Shown here: piece after piece, positions 35,201 through 45,950 of the stretch
Position numbering within the stretch: the first letter of the stretch is position 1
Layout: each line of letters starts with the position of its first letter
DNA from: Tubiluchus corallicola
Taxonomy: Eukaryota; Priapulida; Priapulimorpha; Priapulimorphida; Tubiluchidae
Direction of reading: 5' to 3'
Assembly: GCA_030141605.1 (NCBI GenBank)
Contig: JAQGDQ010000053.1
Span: 188,001-252,000, forward strand
Length of the DNA stretch: 64,000 nucleotides
The notes under the pieces: generated by a model
The model's input: only the letters and a program-made list of their open reading frames with translations
What the model was told of the DNA's origin: nothing
Database searches by the model: none
Made by a program: the position numbers and the translations under genes

Positions 35201-38200
35201 ACCCAGGTTTCAAACTCGTTGTTAGCCATGTCAGATGGTGCAGTAAGGCCGATCTCCTAGGCTAACTAATTAAACGTTCTGTGACAGGCAACTGAGAGTT
35301 TCAAAAGAAAACTGCGGTGCTGGATTAACCATCAGGCAAACAAGGCACATGCCTTCGGTTCAACCAAAACTGCAGGCCACAAAAAAATTAAAAAAATAAT
35401 GAGTCAAAATAATGATGACAAAAATTCTTTCCTTTATTTTTATGTAAATAAATATGTTGTATTTTTTATTGTAACCTATGCAACAACGAATGAACAGGAC
35501 GCTATTCATGTAGGAACATTGTCGAAAATTTTATCTTAACATGGTTGATGAATAACACCATTTTTTGTTATTAAGCATGTGTTAATTTTATTTGCTTTTT
35601 TTTGAGCTAAAAGCTCTGCTTTGATTTCCTTTAAGATCTTAATCTATCTTCGGTTTCTTTTAGAGGAATGCCTTCAACAGTTTACATTTGGCACAGTCTT
35701 CTTGCATAAAACATGTCTGATCCTAATACATCTCATGGTTGTGGGTCAACTGTAGTTGTCCAATGTATTTTCTCTGCACGTAGTCCTTTTAACCTTGCTG
35801 CTAAAGATTTGAGGGCAGAGTATGAGCTGTATGTGAAAGATTTTGAAGACTGGTTGGGCTTTCAAACTACTCTGACTGCTGATCTAAAAAAATGCCAGTT
35901 TCTGAATAGGAAGGGGTTAGAGGTAAGAAGGATTCTGCCAGGTTTTCATTAGAGAGCATTAATGAAAGCATTGACAATTTTGTGGCCAAATTGAAAATCT
36001 TATTGACTCTAATTTTACTGACATCACTCATGAAACCAATAAGAACCAAATGGTGCATGACCAAATGATAGAAGGGTTAAAGTCCAATGACATCATAGGA
36101 AAATTATTGACTGAAAAGACACTCATGCCATGATATTGCCCGAGCAAGTGAGTCTTCTGCTGCTAAGGCTGAGATTAAAATAAGTCCTTGTTCTAAGTTA
36201 AGAGGGATGAGGTTCAGCAAAATACTGTGTTATGTAAAACAATGCTAAATGAAAAAAATACTTTAAAAAAAATTTTAAGGAGCAGTTTAGAAATTAATAA
36301 TGCATAGTTTTATATAAATTAAATATTTTTTGATAAACAGTTGCTATTTAGTGCAATTTATTGTAAAAAGTGTAATAGCTACATAATTTACATAAAATGG
36401 TGCAGAGACTTTGTAGACCTACAATAAAATTAAAATTTCAAGCATAGCTTTTCTCGATTAACTTAATCTGAGGCATCGTTGTTCAATTGATAAGAATGAG
36501 AGTTAACGTTAATGAGAACTTCTGCCCATGTGTACGGTTCTCTAACTAACTTAAAACATCTAATTTAATTTCCATTTTCTAATGTATTTCTTAGTACATG
36601 TCTACTTACTGGGAGATATTTATAGTATAGTCCGAAGGTAAAATGCAAATGCAGAGTTTCGAGAACACAGTTCCCTATATACGTATATTACACAATGGTA
36701 GGTTTAGCACTTCACCGACAAGCAACAGCAATAAATCATGTCACTTAGAAGTGAGCTAATCTGACACCATGCTGGTCTCGACTAGTTCGGCTTTCATTTC
36801 AACTACTAGGTGCTTTCTAATAAAGCATCAAATACAACAAATGAAATTTCTATGTTTACATTGAGATCAAAAGCAATCCAGTAGGTGGCAGAAAAGCCTT
36901 CAATGCCATTAAAATGAATGACCTTTGTTGTTAAGTGAGGAACATACTCATTATTTCAAACATTCTTGGTTGTACTTACCTGCAGCAATAACGTAGCAAG
37001 CTTGTCATGTCTTTGGCAATGAAGTTCTATACTGTTTGACTGTCGATCAATGCTTCTAATAACAAATCTGTTAAAATCCGTTATAGGTGATGGCATCTTA
37101 TCAGCTTCATACTCGTCAAATGACTTTGGCATTGATGCTGCAATACAAAAAAAACATTTCACAAAAATTATATTCCAATTTGACTGTTATTATAAAAACA
37201 GAATACCAGTACTTTGAATTATTTAAAGGTATGGAAAAGATCATTTCAATAAGCAGGTGAAAATGTATAGTAAATGTTTGCAAATTGAACACTGTGACAC
37301 AGAATATTGTGACAAACTGATTTATTTGGAAATCTATTTAACTACATTTGTACCTGATTTAACATTAGTTTCCTCAGGAAGGCAAAAACTGGTGTCCAGC
37401 TCTGCAGCTATGTCAGCTAGATCATCACAAAGAATTGCAGATTGATAGGCATCCGGTTTTTCTACGGAAATTAATAAGGCCTGACTCGAGAGCAAGTTTT
37501 CAGAAATTGAGTTTAAATTACGGTCTGGCTCTGCCAACATCTGTTCTACAAAGCCATTGTTAACACATTCCTTATGATTAGCATCACTATAAAGTTGTAA
37601 TTTCTTTTCACAACTTACATTTCCATTTTCAACTGAATCCGACTCAGATTTTTCTGAACCTAAAACTAAGGTTCTCGCACATTCTGCAAAAATTAATCTA
37701 CCAGGTACAAGATCAGATTCAAAAGTCAGTGATTGTCTGTCTTCGTTAGTTACTGACTGACTGCTGATATGCTTAGCAAGGTTGTCTTCATAATCTAGGT
37801 GAAATTTGTTTGCATGGCCTATAGTTCCCTCATCAGTGGAGCTTGATTCCGATTCCTTAGAATATGATTCTAGTTTTTGCATACATCCTTCTAAAGCCAG
37901 TTCATCACATTGAAATGTATCCTTAAAAACCACTAGTTTAGCATCATTAAGGGTTGCTGGGTCATAGCTGATGAACTCTGTATGGCTGTCTTCAGCACAT
38001 GGCTTCACTGTCTCAGCACAATTTATTGATGCAGTTTCCCTGGTCACCAATTCAAATTTTTTTGAAGAAAGCTCTAACTTTGGTGTACAGATTTCTGAAA
38101 GGTACTCATCCTCAGCTGCCACCGAATATGTTTGTTCATCAACTATGGGCAGTACTGATGCTTTATCTTGCTCTAGTTTTGCACTAGAACTATTCACATC

Positions 38201-39637
38201 TTCTACAGGCACTGACTGGCTATTCTCAATCACTTTGGGAAGCATTGGTATTTGCTCATTTAGCATAAGCCCACCAGAATGTGTTATTACATGGATTTTT
38301 TCAGAGGTAGCATTCGATTGTACAACAGCCTTTGTTGAAATCTGCTCTGTTGTCAAGCTACTGACACTCAGTGACTTATGACCCAACTTCGCGAGAGCAT
38401 CATTACAGATCCTTGATGACTTAGCAGTAGTAATTTTTATACAAGGCGGGATTCTAGTATGATATGCTTTGTCTAATAACAAATTATCCACATCCACATC
38501 ATCCGCTTGTTCTGCAGATAAAATTTGTGATTTGTGATCAAATAAGGGAGTAAAACAAGGCTGGCTTTTATCGGTGTTGACATGTTTAAGGCATGCCAAT
38601 GTTGTTTGATTACTATTTCCAATTACACAAGGTTTATCAATATTGTCTACCAGATCATTTAGATTTAAACAAATAACTGCGCCATCACGTTTTACAAAAT
38701 CGATTGCAACATTTGACTCATCGCATGCAAATCGTTTTGAATTTGGTGTCATACTACTAGACCATTTTCGTTTCTTATGAGTCACACTGTTATTTAAACC
38801 TTTACAGCAAAAACTATTCCTTGGTATGAAATTTACATTTGTATCAACTCCATTATTAGCCTCACTAGCTGAAAGACTTATTAAATTGCAATCATTTGGC
38901 ACATTTTCTTGAGTTGTTTGTGTTCTAGCAGAACTAGTAACTCTGTGTGAGAATTTCTTTACAGACAAAAAATTTTTGTTCCGCAATGACTTTGGTAATA
39001 ATTCGGGTGTGTCCGGAATAACGCTGTCAGACACACTATCATCCAGAGAGTTATCGAACGTAGCCAGTGATGCAGCTGCCTTCTCTGAAGGCACCACTCT
39101 GATGGAAGCAGCAGTCCCAGTGTCAGTCTTTGGTTCACTAACTAGAACAGAAGTTGAAGCAGACTTTTTGTCGTCAATGAGAATGATTTCTGGTTCATCA
39201 ACCGATTTGACAACTTTAGCAGAGTTTCTAGCGCAATTTGTAATAAAATTCTTTTCACATGTCTCTCCAGCAATAAATCCGCAATTTTCAGACTTTTTAA
39301 TGCTGTTATTTGAAGGCTGGCCAACAGAATTTGGAGCAATCTACAAAAAAAATTGCCAGATCAAGACACCTCTCTAATCCAAGTTCTTTATTTACTTCAT
39401 AATGTCTGTCAGAATTACAGATAGCCTTGGAGGTTGAACAATCAAATACATCACAAAAATTCAAATCTTCTCGAAAGACGGCAATCTTCAAAATTATGTA
39501 TACATATTTACAGTTATTGCTTGTCATGCTTATGAACCTATTGTACTGACTTTTCTAATTTGCTTACCCAGTAATATGAAAGTAGTGAAACAACTTACAC
39601 TGAAGAATGTAGAAATTGCTGGCTGAGACTTGTCCAT
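11238..39637 (-). CDS. DNA2: DNA2 ATP-dependent helicase/nuclease, complete 22-exon gene
   Basis: DNA2 trims 5' flaps during Okazaki-fragment maturation and resects DNA ends, using a RecB-like nuclease fused to a superfamily 1B helicase. Exons: 39637-39599, 39340-37354, 37137-36980, 32754-32597, 31954-31841, 31279-31159, 30626-30499, 30359-30221, 30007-29890, 29666-29483, 28419-28234, 27405-27289, 27137-27000, 19514-19392, 18990-18858, 17252-17088, 16449-16321, 16207-16014, 14939-14675, 12782-12690, 12373-12197, 11432-11238. All phases agree, giving 5061 bases and about 1686 residues against roughly 1060 in human; the excess is the N-terminal tail. The start MDKSQP has a Kozak-compatible G at +4. 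Every catalytic motif is present, so the gene looks functional. Introns carry several transposons, including a young gypsy insertion. Confidence 0.96.
12085..12150 (+). mobile_element. Terminal fragment of a hAT-like non-autonomous element
   Basis: TAGGGGTGAGCATCGA here is the same terminal sequence as at 40042, followed by diverged sequence. No opposite end is seen nearby, so it is probably a truncated copy. It lies in the DNA2 intron between exons 21 and 22. Confidence 0.45.
12840..14145 (+). pseudogene. Decayed non-LTR retrotransposon reverse transcriptase (copy C)
   Basis: Plus-strand pieces in several frames form one reverse transcriptase: [13 protein letters not shown] and [10 protein letters not shown] (motif A) near 12925-13060, [18 protein letters not shown] (motif B region) near 13200, QYADDIGW (motif C) near 13375, then [10 protein letters not shown] and [19 protein letters not shown], and [16 protein letters not shown] through GGMRF with a stop near 14129. 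Multiple frameshifts separate them, so it is dead. It is antisense to DNA2, in the intron between exons 19 and 20. Two shorter relatives lie at 6025-6415 and 8578-8680. I did not assign the clade. Confidence 0.85.
19630..19700 (+). mobile_element. Possible 5S-rRNA-derived SINE fragment
   Basis: CTTAACCTGGTCAGTCAACT followed by GATGGGTGACCACTTG resembles the 3' half of 5S rRNA (CCTGGTTAGTACTTGGATGGG.GACC), which holds the internal promoter kept by SINE3 elements. The 5' half is not recognisable. It is in DNA2 intron 13. This could be chance or a heavily decayed copy. Confidence 0.4.
19979..20037. repeat. Left copy of a 59-bp direct repeat flanking the Gmr1-like element
   Basis: This stretch, starting TTCACATCCATC and ending flush at the element's left terminus, is repeated in the same orientation at 24458-24516, starting flush at the right terminus. 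By eye they differ at about three positions, two of them in the last three bases. That is far longer than the 4-6 bp duplications made by LTR-element integrases. Confidence 0.85.
20038..20334 (+). repeat. Inverted partial LTR (first 297 bases)
   Basis: On the plus strand this begins TGTGATGGACC and ends GGCTTCGGCCTTGTTT. It is the reverse complement of 24161-24457 with one visible mismatch and no indel. It replaces the 3' half of integrase, all of RT/RNase H and the expected direct 3' LTR. Confidence 0.9.
20279..21808 (-). pseudogene. Gmr1-like zinc knuckle, protease and truncated integrase
   Basis: The frame opens with a CCHC knuckle ([14 protein letters not shown]), then an aspartic protease region with [11 protein letters not shown] where D-T/S-G-A is expected, then an acidic linker with MTRSQAKQ, and an integrase zinc domain ([12 protein letters not shown] and SCPVCQKC). 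The integrase core begins MDFGGPLP and reaches [14 protein letters not shown], where the inverted LTR starts at 20334; the remaining codons to 20279 are LTR sequence. Only the first catalytic aspartate is present. A frame difference separates it from the upstream gag frame in the overlap at 21640-21808. Confidence 0.85.
21640..22911 (-). pseudogene. Gmr1-like gag with SCAN-like capsid
   Basis: The frame gives 423 residues from an ATG at 22911. The N-terminus ([20 protein letters not shown]) looks like a short SAP-type helix pair. Around residues 280-380 is a capsid segment with [44 protein letters not shown], the helix pattern of the vertebrate SCAN domain, itself known to derive from Gmr1-like gag. 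After CDRYE the frame slips: the natural continuation ([13 protein letters not shown] and the zinc knuckle) lies in the next frame, so either a programmed shift or a one-base indel separates gag from the rest. Confidence 0.82.
23241..23261 (-). other. Putative primer-binding site
   Basis: Directly after the LTR end (..CGTCA) the minus strand reads TGGCAGCGGTGGGATCCGCT and one more A. TGG after a CA end is the expected PBS position. The sequence is complementary to a tRNA-Leu-type 3' acceptor and T arm (..GGATCCCACCGCTGCCA), apparently without the added CCA. The tRNA identity is from memory. Confidence 0.55.
23262..24457 (-). repeat. 5' LTR of the Gmr1-like element (about 1.2 kb)
   Basis: On the minus strand it begins TGTGATGGACC and ends CGCCGTCA, matching the TG..CA rule, and is followed at once by the primer-binding site. 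The 5' end is fixed by the inverted copy at 20038-20334; the 3' end is inferred from the CA/TGG junction. The internal TATA and poly(A) signals were not assigned. Confidence 0.75.
24458..24516. repeat. Right copy of the 59-bp direct repeat
   Basis: Starts TTCACATCCATC immediately after the element's right terminus and matches 19979-20037 in the same orientation. See that entry. Confidence 0.85.
24947..25200 (+). mobile_element. tRNA-derived SINE
   Basis: GGCCGGGTGG then TAGCTCAGTG (A box, 24959-24968) and GGTTCAACTCC (B box, 25002-25012) give an RNA polymerase III promoter with tRNA spacing. The acceptor stem does not pair (3' side CCGAGACATA), so it is not a working tRNA. The body continues with AAAGACTTAAAAATGGTA. 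It lies in DNA2 intron 13, antisense to the gene, just outside the gypsy insertion. The 3' boundary is uncertain. Confidence 0.7.
27000..32754 (-). other. DNA2: DNA2 exons 4-13: iron-sulfur RecB-like nuclease domain
   Basis: Exon 4 ends with VQCMRR, supplying the first Fe-S cysteine. Exon 5 has GSIIHSLFQ (nuclease histidine region). Exon 8 has YGVKGKVDL and LPLELKTGK, the Asp and Glu-x-Lys of the PD-(D/E)XK active site. Exon 9 starts VTLYSMM, the conserved QxxLY helix after exon 8's final Gln. Exon 10 has [10 protein letters not shown], the C-x2-C-x5-C that completes the cluster. Exons 11-13 cover the linker and the beta-barrel before the helicase ([10 protein letters not shown] / EKSGEAF, then GERVVVSGE). 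Exon 11 joins directly to exon 12 with the same spacing as human DNA2, so an open frame at 28001-28198 between them is not used. Confidence 0.93.
33385..33690. repeat. Degenerate minisatellite, about 16-base period
   Basis: Roughly eighteen diverged units of a TTTGGTACTAGGAAAG-like consensus follow one another: for example TTTGGTATAGGTAAA, TTTGGTCCTAGTAAT, CATGGTACAAGGAAAG. Spacing wanders by a few bases. It is non-coding, in DNA2 intron 3. Confidence 0.65.
35130..35268 (-). mobile_element. Possible tRNA-derived SINE on the minus strand
   Basis: The minus strand has TTAGCCTAGGAG (A-box-like, 35254-35265) and, about 40 bases on, GAGTTTGAAACC (B-box-like, 35206-35217), followed by a body rich in GGGCCCC. 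The boxes deviate from consensus and no tRNA cloverleaf is convincing. It lies in DNA2 intron 3. Confidence 0.35.
35713..36185 (+). pseudogene. Relic of a Ty3/gypsy-type gag
   Basis: The plus strand encodes [21 protein letters not shown], then after frame changes [37 protein letters not shown], and [17 protein letters not shown]. This order matches the capsid of gypsy/Mag-type gag. Frameshifts and a missing stretch make it non-functional. It is antisense in DNA2 intron 3. Confidence 0.7.
36980..39637 (-). other. DNA2: DNA2 exons 1-3: PIP-box start and long disordered N-terminal extension
   Basis: Exon 1 encodes only 13 residues, [13 protein letters not shown]. It contains QPAISTFF, which fits the PCNA-interaction consensus Q-x-x-I-x-x-F-F. 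Exon 2 is unusually large (1987 bases, about 662 residues), rich in Ser, Asp, Glu and Asn, with no globular domain visible. Near its start EIILIDD resembles a SUMO-interaction motif, and further on is [10 protein letters not shown]. Exon 3 brings the start of the conserved region ([13 protein letters not shown]). Yeast Dna2 also has a long unstructured N-terminus that contacts partner proteins, so a binding platform is a reasonable inference. An AG acceptor just upstream of the ATG (about 39653) suggests a spliced 5' UTR. Confidence 0.85.
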
Positions 39638-40041
39638 AATGTGCTTCTTAGACTAAGGTATTAAAAAACAAATATTAAACAAGTATAATTTCTAAACATA
39701 CAGAGAAAGCATGATAACCAATGATCAGATATGAAATGATAGACATATATTTTTTAATGGTTATGTTATTTTAGTTTTGTAATTGTGATCTGTGTACTTT
39801 ACAAAGTTAGAACTTCATAATTTGGTAAGTAAAAACACAAATAATGTAGGTCTTACATGAATCCCACGCCGACTGAATCCGTACAAGCCCTAGTGTTCTC
39901 TCTTGAGCGAATATATATATATATATATAGCACCTAATTAACAATGTTTTGATCCTGGCAAAGCGACTTCTGAATTGAATTCTGTTATTCAGGTATGTAC
40001 TTTAAAGATTCACCTCACAACGGGTTAAGAAACATGTAAAC

Positions 40042-40893
40042 TAGGGGTGAGCATCGAACACTCAAATTCGATTTGAACATGTTTTTTATTCAAATTCAAT
40101 TCGAACCTCAAATATATGAATTCGAATAATTAAACAGCCCAAATGCTTCTTATTTTCATCTTTAAAACATTTGAAATATCATGCAGTCAGGATAATTTAG
40201 CTGCAATTCTTCTGTGCAATTTTTTTTAACAAGTTGGTACTAGTTTTTACGATAGAACAAAAGCAATAACGCGTGATCTTTGCCGTTGTAAAATGAAAAT
40301 AAGTAGAGAGAGCGGCAATTATTAAGTTTCTATTTACGATGGTCTGCACTCTGCATAGAACATGTCATATTATAGTCATTTAGAAAATATTTACCTGGTT
40401 AACATGGCTTGTAAAAGAAAGTAATTATTTTGTTATCTTTCAGTTCACTGCATCATCAGAGGCAGCACGCAAGACATGCAATAAAATATGAAATTTAAAA
40501 CAAGGAAAACAACAACTAGGTTGATCTCAAATACATCTCTTGAAAACATTAAGTAAAAGTACATTCCTTACGTTGCTACGTGTGCCAAACTGTTTTTACT
40601 GTGATTCTTAATTTTATTTATACAAATCAATTATGATAGTCTTAGTGGTAAATTAATGACTTAAATTAGTGTACATGCACAATCTTCATCATCTCACAAT
40701 TAAACTGAGTTTTCCGCTTTTTTGGCACGATATGATTTTTATACCTGGCTCAAAATTTACTTAAACATCTTTAACAGTGAATTTGATTCAAAATTTTGAA
40801 AATCGATGAACTAGTTAAATTTTGAAAATGTTTTGAATTCGAAAGCAAAAAAAATCGATTCAATTCAAATTCTATTAGTGTTTGCTCACCCTT
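40042..40893. mobile_element. hAT-like non-autonomous element, about 850 bp
   Basis: Left end TAGGGGTGAGCATCGAACAC, right end GTTTGCTCACCCTTA, forming imperfect terminal inverted repeats (TAGGGGTGAGC / TAAGGGTGAGC). Subterminal regions are full of ATTCGAA/GAATTCGAA motifs. The 8-base flanks ATGTAAAC and ATGAAACT agree only if one base was lost, so the target duplication is decayed. There is no transposase frame. Confidence 0.6.
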
Positions 40894-43521
40894 AATGAAA
40901 CTTCATGCGGGTAGGGTCGTGTCGAAAATTTTGCTCCCCCTTTGTTTCAAATGCTACGACTCTACTAAATACTCATCAACTCGTTCAGACTCGCAGATTT
41001 TTTTAGATTTCAAAAAATGCTTTTGTATATATTATAGTACCAATCTACATTCATTTCATGTGATTTTAATTTAACTAGTGTGCATTTCATTTCGATTTTG
41101 CTTGGATCATTTAATTTATAGTCTGTTTTAGTGTGATTTTATTAATTACGAATTTAAACTATAAAACACAGCCTCACACAACTATAATTAATCTACGTTC
41201 TAATACATTAAAAACTCGGAAGAACAAGGAAAAGATGAAAAAAATTTAAAAAGTTATAATTAATAATTAATAAATAAAATTATAATTAATATTTAATTTC
41301 ATAATTAAATTACTTATGTAAATTACATTAATAATTAAAACTTTAAAGAAAAACTTAACAGCAAGTGCAACTTTGGCACAAAAATCCAAATATTTTTAGC
41401 AGGCATCAAAAGGCCATAGATAAAAGTGATTTATATTGTTTTCAATGCGCCCGTTTGTTAGCCCTGCGTTATGCGTTGTTTTTTCTGCAGCTATTTCATA
41501 TTGACTTTTATTCCGCAGCTGTTCTGCAGGTGGATAATGTATAATGCATTCTGGATGCCACAATAATGCCACTTAAGGCTTTCGATTTCATTAATTTGAT
41601 ATTTCCTATATACAGAAAAAAGTAAATTTACATCGAGCCACATTGTATTATAGTGCTTGTCGCTTCGCGCCTGCCATTTTGAATTTAGAATCACCTGTTG
41701 TTACTGCACCTCCCACTAATCAAAGTCATCCTTGCAAACTGCTTAATTGCTACTGATTTTCAGATTCGCCCACCGGACAAGCAAAATTTCGGCATTCAAA
41801 AAGCAAATAAGTAAAATCCCTAACTAATGAATGACTTAGTAAACGCACAAAATAACTTGAAAAATAAAATGTAGAAAAAAGAAAATAGTTTTTCTTTTAA
41901 ATTATTGACTTTTCTTTCTGAAATTTTCCCAGTCACTAATGCCACAACACTGCTATTATTGGAAGAGAATCAGGCGCACTTCCTTTTTTGACAATCTGTA
42001 ACATTTTTAGCCAATCGCATTGCTACTCACATACTGAACCCATGATACTGTTTCAGGTGTGCTTGATCATGTTTGTTGGTCAATGAAAAGCCTTTCATAG
42101 CCTCTATGGTTTCATGTACCAACTACGTACTTACAGTCTTACACAGTGCTGCCGTAATCATTTCTCATTGTTGGAATTACAATGCAATCTATTGTATATA
42201 CATTAAAATTGGGTAAACACTTTTAAACAATGAATTACTAGACTAGTTCAGTACAGTTAATATTATTTTAGAAATGAACAGAAATTGTTGACAAATTATT
42301 CATTTTGGCCTTTTTAGGCCCTAGCTACTCATCTCACTTTTCAGTTTTGATTTTAGCATGAATCCAAACCTTACTGGGATCAACCCCACCAACTATCAGA
42401 ATTAAGAACTGCAATATTTTAATATACAGTGTATACTTATTGGTATGGAATATACTATCAAAGGTGAGCAGCTTTAACATTCATTATACTCTTCCCTGCC
42501 TTATGACAGAATAGCTAGATCACAAGACTAACAAATTCATATAGTTTAATACATCAGGTCACACAAGGTCATTGTATATATGCAGTGTTAATACATCAGA
42601 ATCACATAAGGTCATCATAGTTTTCCAGTGAGGTAGTTATTAGATCTACAAGAAAGAAAAATTTTAAAAGCGCAACTGCTCAACTCAAAAATTCTGGGGA
42701 GTTTTTTGTAGCTCCCCTGGATATTTCAAAACATAAATACTGTGTGCTAATAACCTTAGCTACCCAGCATGCAAAATATCTGACTAAGTTACAGTAAGCA
42801 AATTTTTTGAGCTCTTCTTGCGGAATTCCACTTACAACGAATTGAAAATTTTCCCAGTAATTTTAAAAATACAAAAAGCAAGCAAATAAACAAAAAAATC
42901 TTTAAACTACTACAATTACCTATACAAAAGTTTGCACATACCAGTTTTTTTGATTTTGAGTGCACCATTATTGTCTCTGTTCAAGTACCTGCCAATCCAA
43001 TGTCTTTCATGCTGGAATAGACAAATTAGTATCAATTAATTTACAAAAAAAGTTACAAACACCATTAAATTTTATTTATTTTTCATAGACTAGTGGTATA
43101 GATACCAGGCAGCCTAGAAAAATATAATTGCTTTGATAAATTGCTCAGATGCTGTGCTGCGCGATCCACAGTGCTGAGGAATGTCGTGTCATGGACAAGT
43201 TCCAAGCTGGATGCAGTCTTGGATGCTTCCGAAAATAAAACAAAGAAGCTTTTTGTTCGCTACCTGTCATTCATGAATCAATTGTTTTGATATTTGAGCT
43301 TCCACAATTATCTACATGCAAATTTGGTGCTGAAAGCAAAAAAATTGATTGTTACTTTTTAGAATCGTTTGATTGTAAAGGTGGGAGTGCTAGATTGGTG
43401 CTTCAATTTTGCCCTAAGTTCAAAAACCTAATCTTTGTGTTCAGACCCAAATAAACATGAAATTATTAGTTTTAATTTTTTCTACACAGCTGTCATATTT
43501 ATCTGAAGAAAACAAGCAGAG

Positions 43522-45950
43522 TTTAGTAGTAGTAGTAGTAGTAGTAAATCTCCAGTAGTTATAATATAACTTTTGAGACAAATAGTTCTTCGACTGTAAT
43601 TGCGACAAATTGCACATTTAATAGATTGTCATCAACACCTAGGTGACTCCACTGGCAAGTTTTCTCACTATAATATGTAATCCAGCATCCTTGTTATAGG
43701 CATGTTCCAATTAGCACGGTGATTAAATTTCAATGGATGATGTTCATAGTGTCTATCTAATTTTGATTTAAATAAATTTACAGATGTTGCTGTTCTCACA
43801 TCACAGGGCAATCTATTCCAGATTTCTGGCATCGTACAAGAAAAATAGTCGTATTTACCAGTTTTGTGTGCAGTTCTTGATTTATGAAGAATAGGACCTG
43901 ATCTTGCTGTACGATGTACTTCTAATTTAACAGGACAATCATCACAGCTGTAAACTCCAGATACATATTTGTATACATCAATTAGTTGGCCACGTAAACG
44001 TCTAAAAGCTAATGTAGTTAAACCTATTCGTTTTAACTGACTTTCATACGTCAAGTTCATTAGTTCCGGTAACATGTTGAAAGCTCTCATTTGGACAGTT
44101 TCGACTGGGTCCACTATATATGCCCTAGGACTATTCCAAATACTACTTCCATACTCCACTTTTGATCGCACAAGTGCCACATATAGAAGCTTGAAAGTTT
44201 GCAGATCTAGGTACTTGAAATTCCTCCTTATTAAAGCATTGTTTCGTTTGGCACTCTTTATGATTTCTGCTATGTGATCTTTAAAATTTAGTTTATTATC
44301 AAGTAATAATCCAAGGTCTTTCTCACAAGCACTAAAGTCCAATTCTGCCGGAATGCCACTTGCATCATACATTTTGTATTTATATTCATATCCTGCTCCC
44401 ACAGATATAACCTTACACTTGTTGGGATGGAACTGCATACCATTTTCAACTGCCCAATCACAGAGCCCTTCTAGATCCAATTGAAGATCATTACAGCTGG
44501 TAAAAGAATCAGATTCAGACCAGATTTTGCTGTCGTCGGCAAAAAGACGAAGAGAATTACTCACACAACTAGGCAAGTCATTTATAAATACCACAAATAA
44601 ACACGGACCTAATACCGAATCTTGCGGTACACCACTAGTAATCAAGGACTCAGTCGATTTGTAACCATCAACACACGTACATTGACTTCTATTTTCTAAG
44701 AAGTTTACTATCCACTGTAAAACTGAACCAGTTATACCACAATTTTTAAGTTTTGCAAACAGAAAGTGATGAGGTACAACATCAAACGCCTTTTTCAGGT
44801 CCAGTAGTATTATGTCAAAAGGCTTATTAGCATCTTTTAACTCAAACCATGCATCGTAACATTGTAACAGTTGGGTAACCGTTGTTCTACCCTTAACAAA
44901 CCCATGTTGTTCTTCACAAATAATGTTGTATCTTATCAGATGGTTCATTATATGTTTCCGCATGATTTTTTCTGTCACCTTATTAATTGTATTTAGTAAG
45001 CTAACTGGCCTGTAGTTCGATGGATCTGACTTGTCCCCTTTTTTATGAATGGGAGTAACCTGTGCCACCTTCCATTGTCCAGGTAACTGACAATCAGCAA
45101 AAGACCTATCCAGTAAGGTGTATATAGGCTTAAAAAGCACAGTTCTACATTCATTTAAAATACGTGGATGGTAACTATCTGGAGCGGATTTGTTTACATT
45201 GAGATTTTGTAACTCATAAAGCACCTCTTCTTCAGTTATGGAAACATTGCTGATATCAGGATATTGTTGCACTGTAGTTACTTCATAGTCAGAAGCGTTG
45301 GGACTAAATACACTAATGAAAAAATCGTTCAAAATTTGTGCCTTCTCCTCTGAATCAGAGACAAGAATACCTTGGGAATTCTTCAGTGAATGAATTCTAG
45401 ACTTTGGCTTCCGAAGCGCATTGATATACTGCCAGAATGCCTTGGGATTACTCTTGCAATTACTTGCTAAAATACGTTCATATCTTTTTCTCGCAGTAGT
45501 TATAAGGTTTTTCACCACATTACGCCTTGCAGCATACCGTTCATAAGAAAGTTTTGTTCTTCGTCTCTTCCAGTCAAAAAACAACTTTTCTTTCTCCTTA
45601 ATACAGCCAAGCAACTGCTTAGTTAACCAAGGAGGCCGAGGTCGACTACTCTTATTACAAAAACTTGGATAGAAACTAGGCACATATTCATCAACAACTG
45701 ACATGTACACATTATGAAATTTTGTCCACATATCATCAAGAGTAAGATTACTATTTAAAACATTAATCCAATCAACTTGGCTAAATGCATTACACATACT
45801 GCTGAAATTAACTTTGTTTAAACACATCTTCTTCTGAGGTAGAATTTTGACTGGCAGTACATTTACATTCAAACTAAAATGCAAGCACACATGGTCACTA
45901 TTACCTAATGGTGAACTAGATCTCAAATATTTTACCAAATCATCAGATAT
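43522..45950 (-). mobile_element. CR1-like non-LTR retrotransposon, 5'-truncated, long open RT frame
   Basis: A 756-residue open frame (45938-43668) starts inside the end of an AP-type endonuclease (SPLGNSDHVCLHFSL) and continues into a full reverse transcriptase: QVTPIHKKGDKSDPSNYRPVS, LLDLKKAFDVVPH (motif A), SGVPQDSVLGPCLF (motif B, Asp where Gly is usual), LRLFADDSKIW (motif C), and a C-terminal tail with PEIWNRLPCDVR. After the stop comes a short 3' UTR and a (TAG)n tract (plus-strand 43522-43546), typical of CR1/L2 3' tails. Most of the endonuclease and any ORF1 are missing, so it cannot move on its own. Confidence 0.85.
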
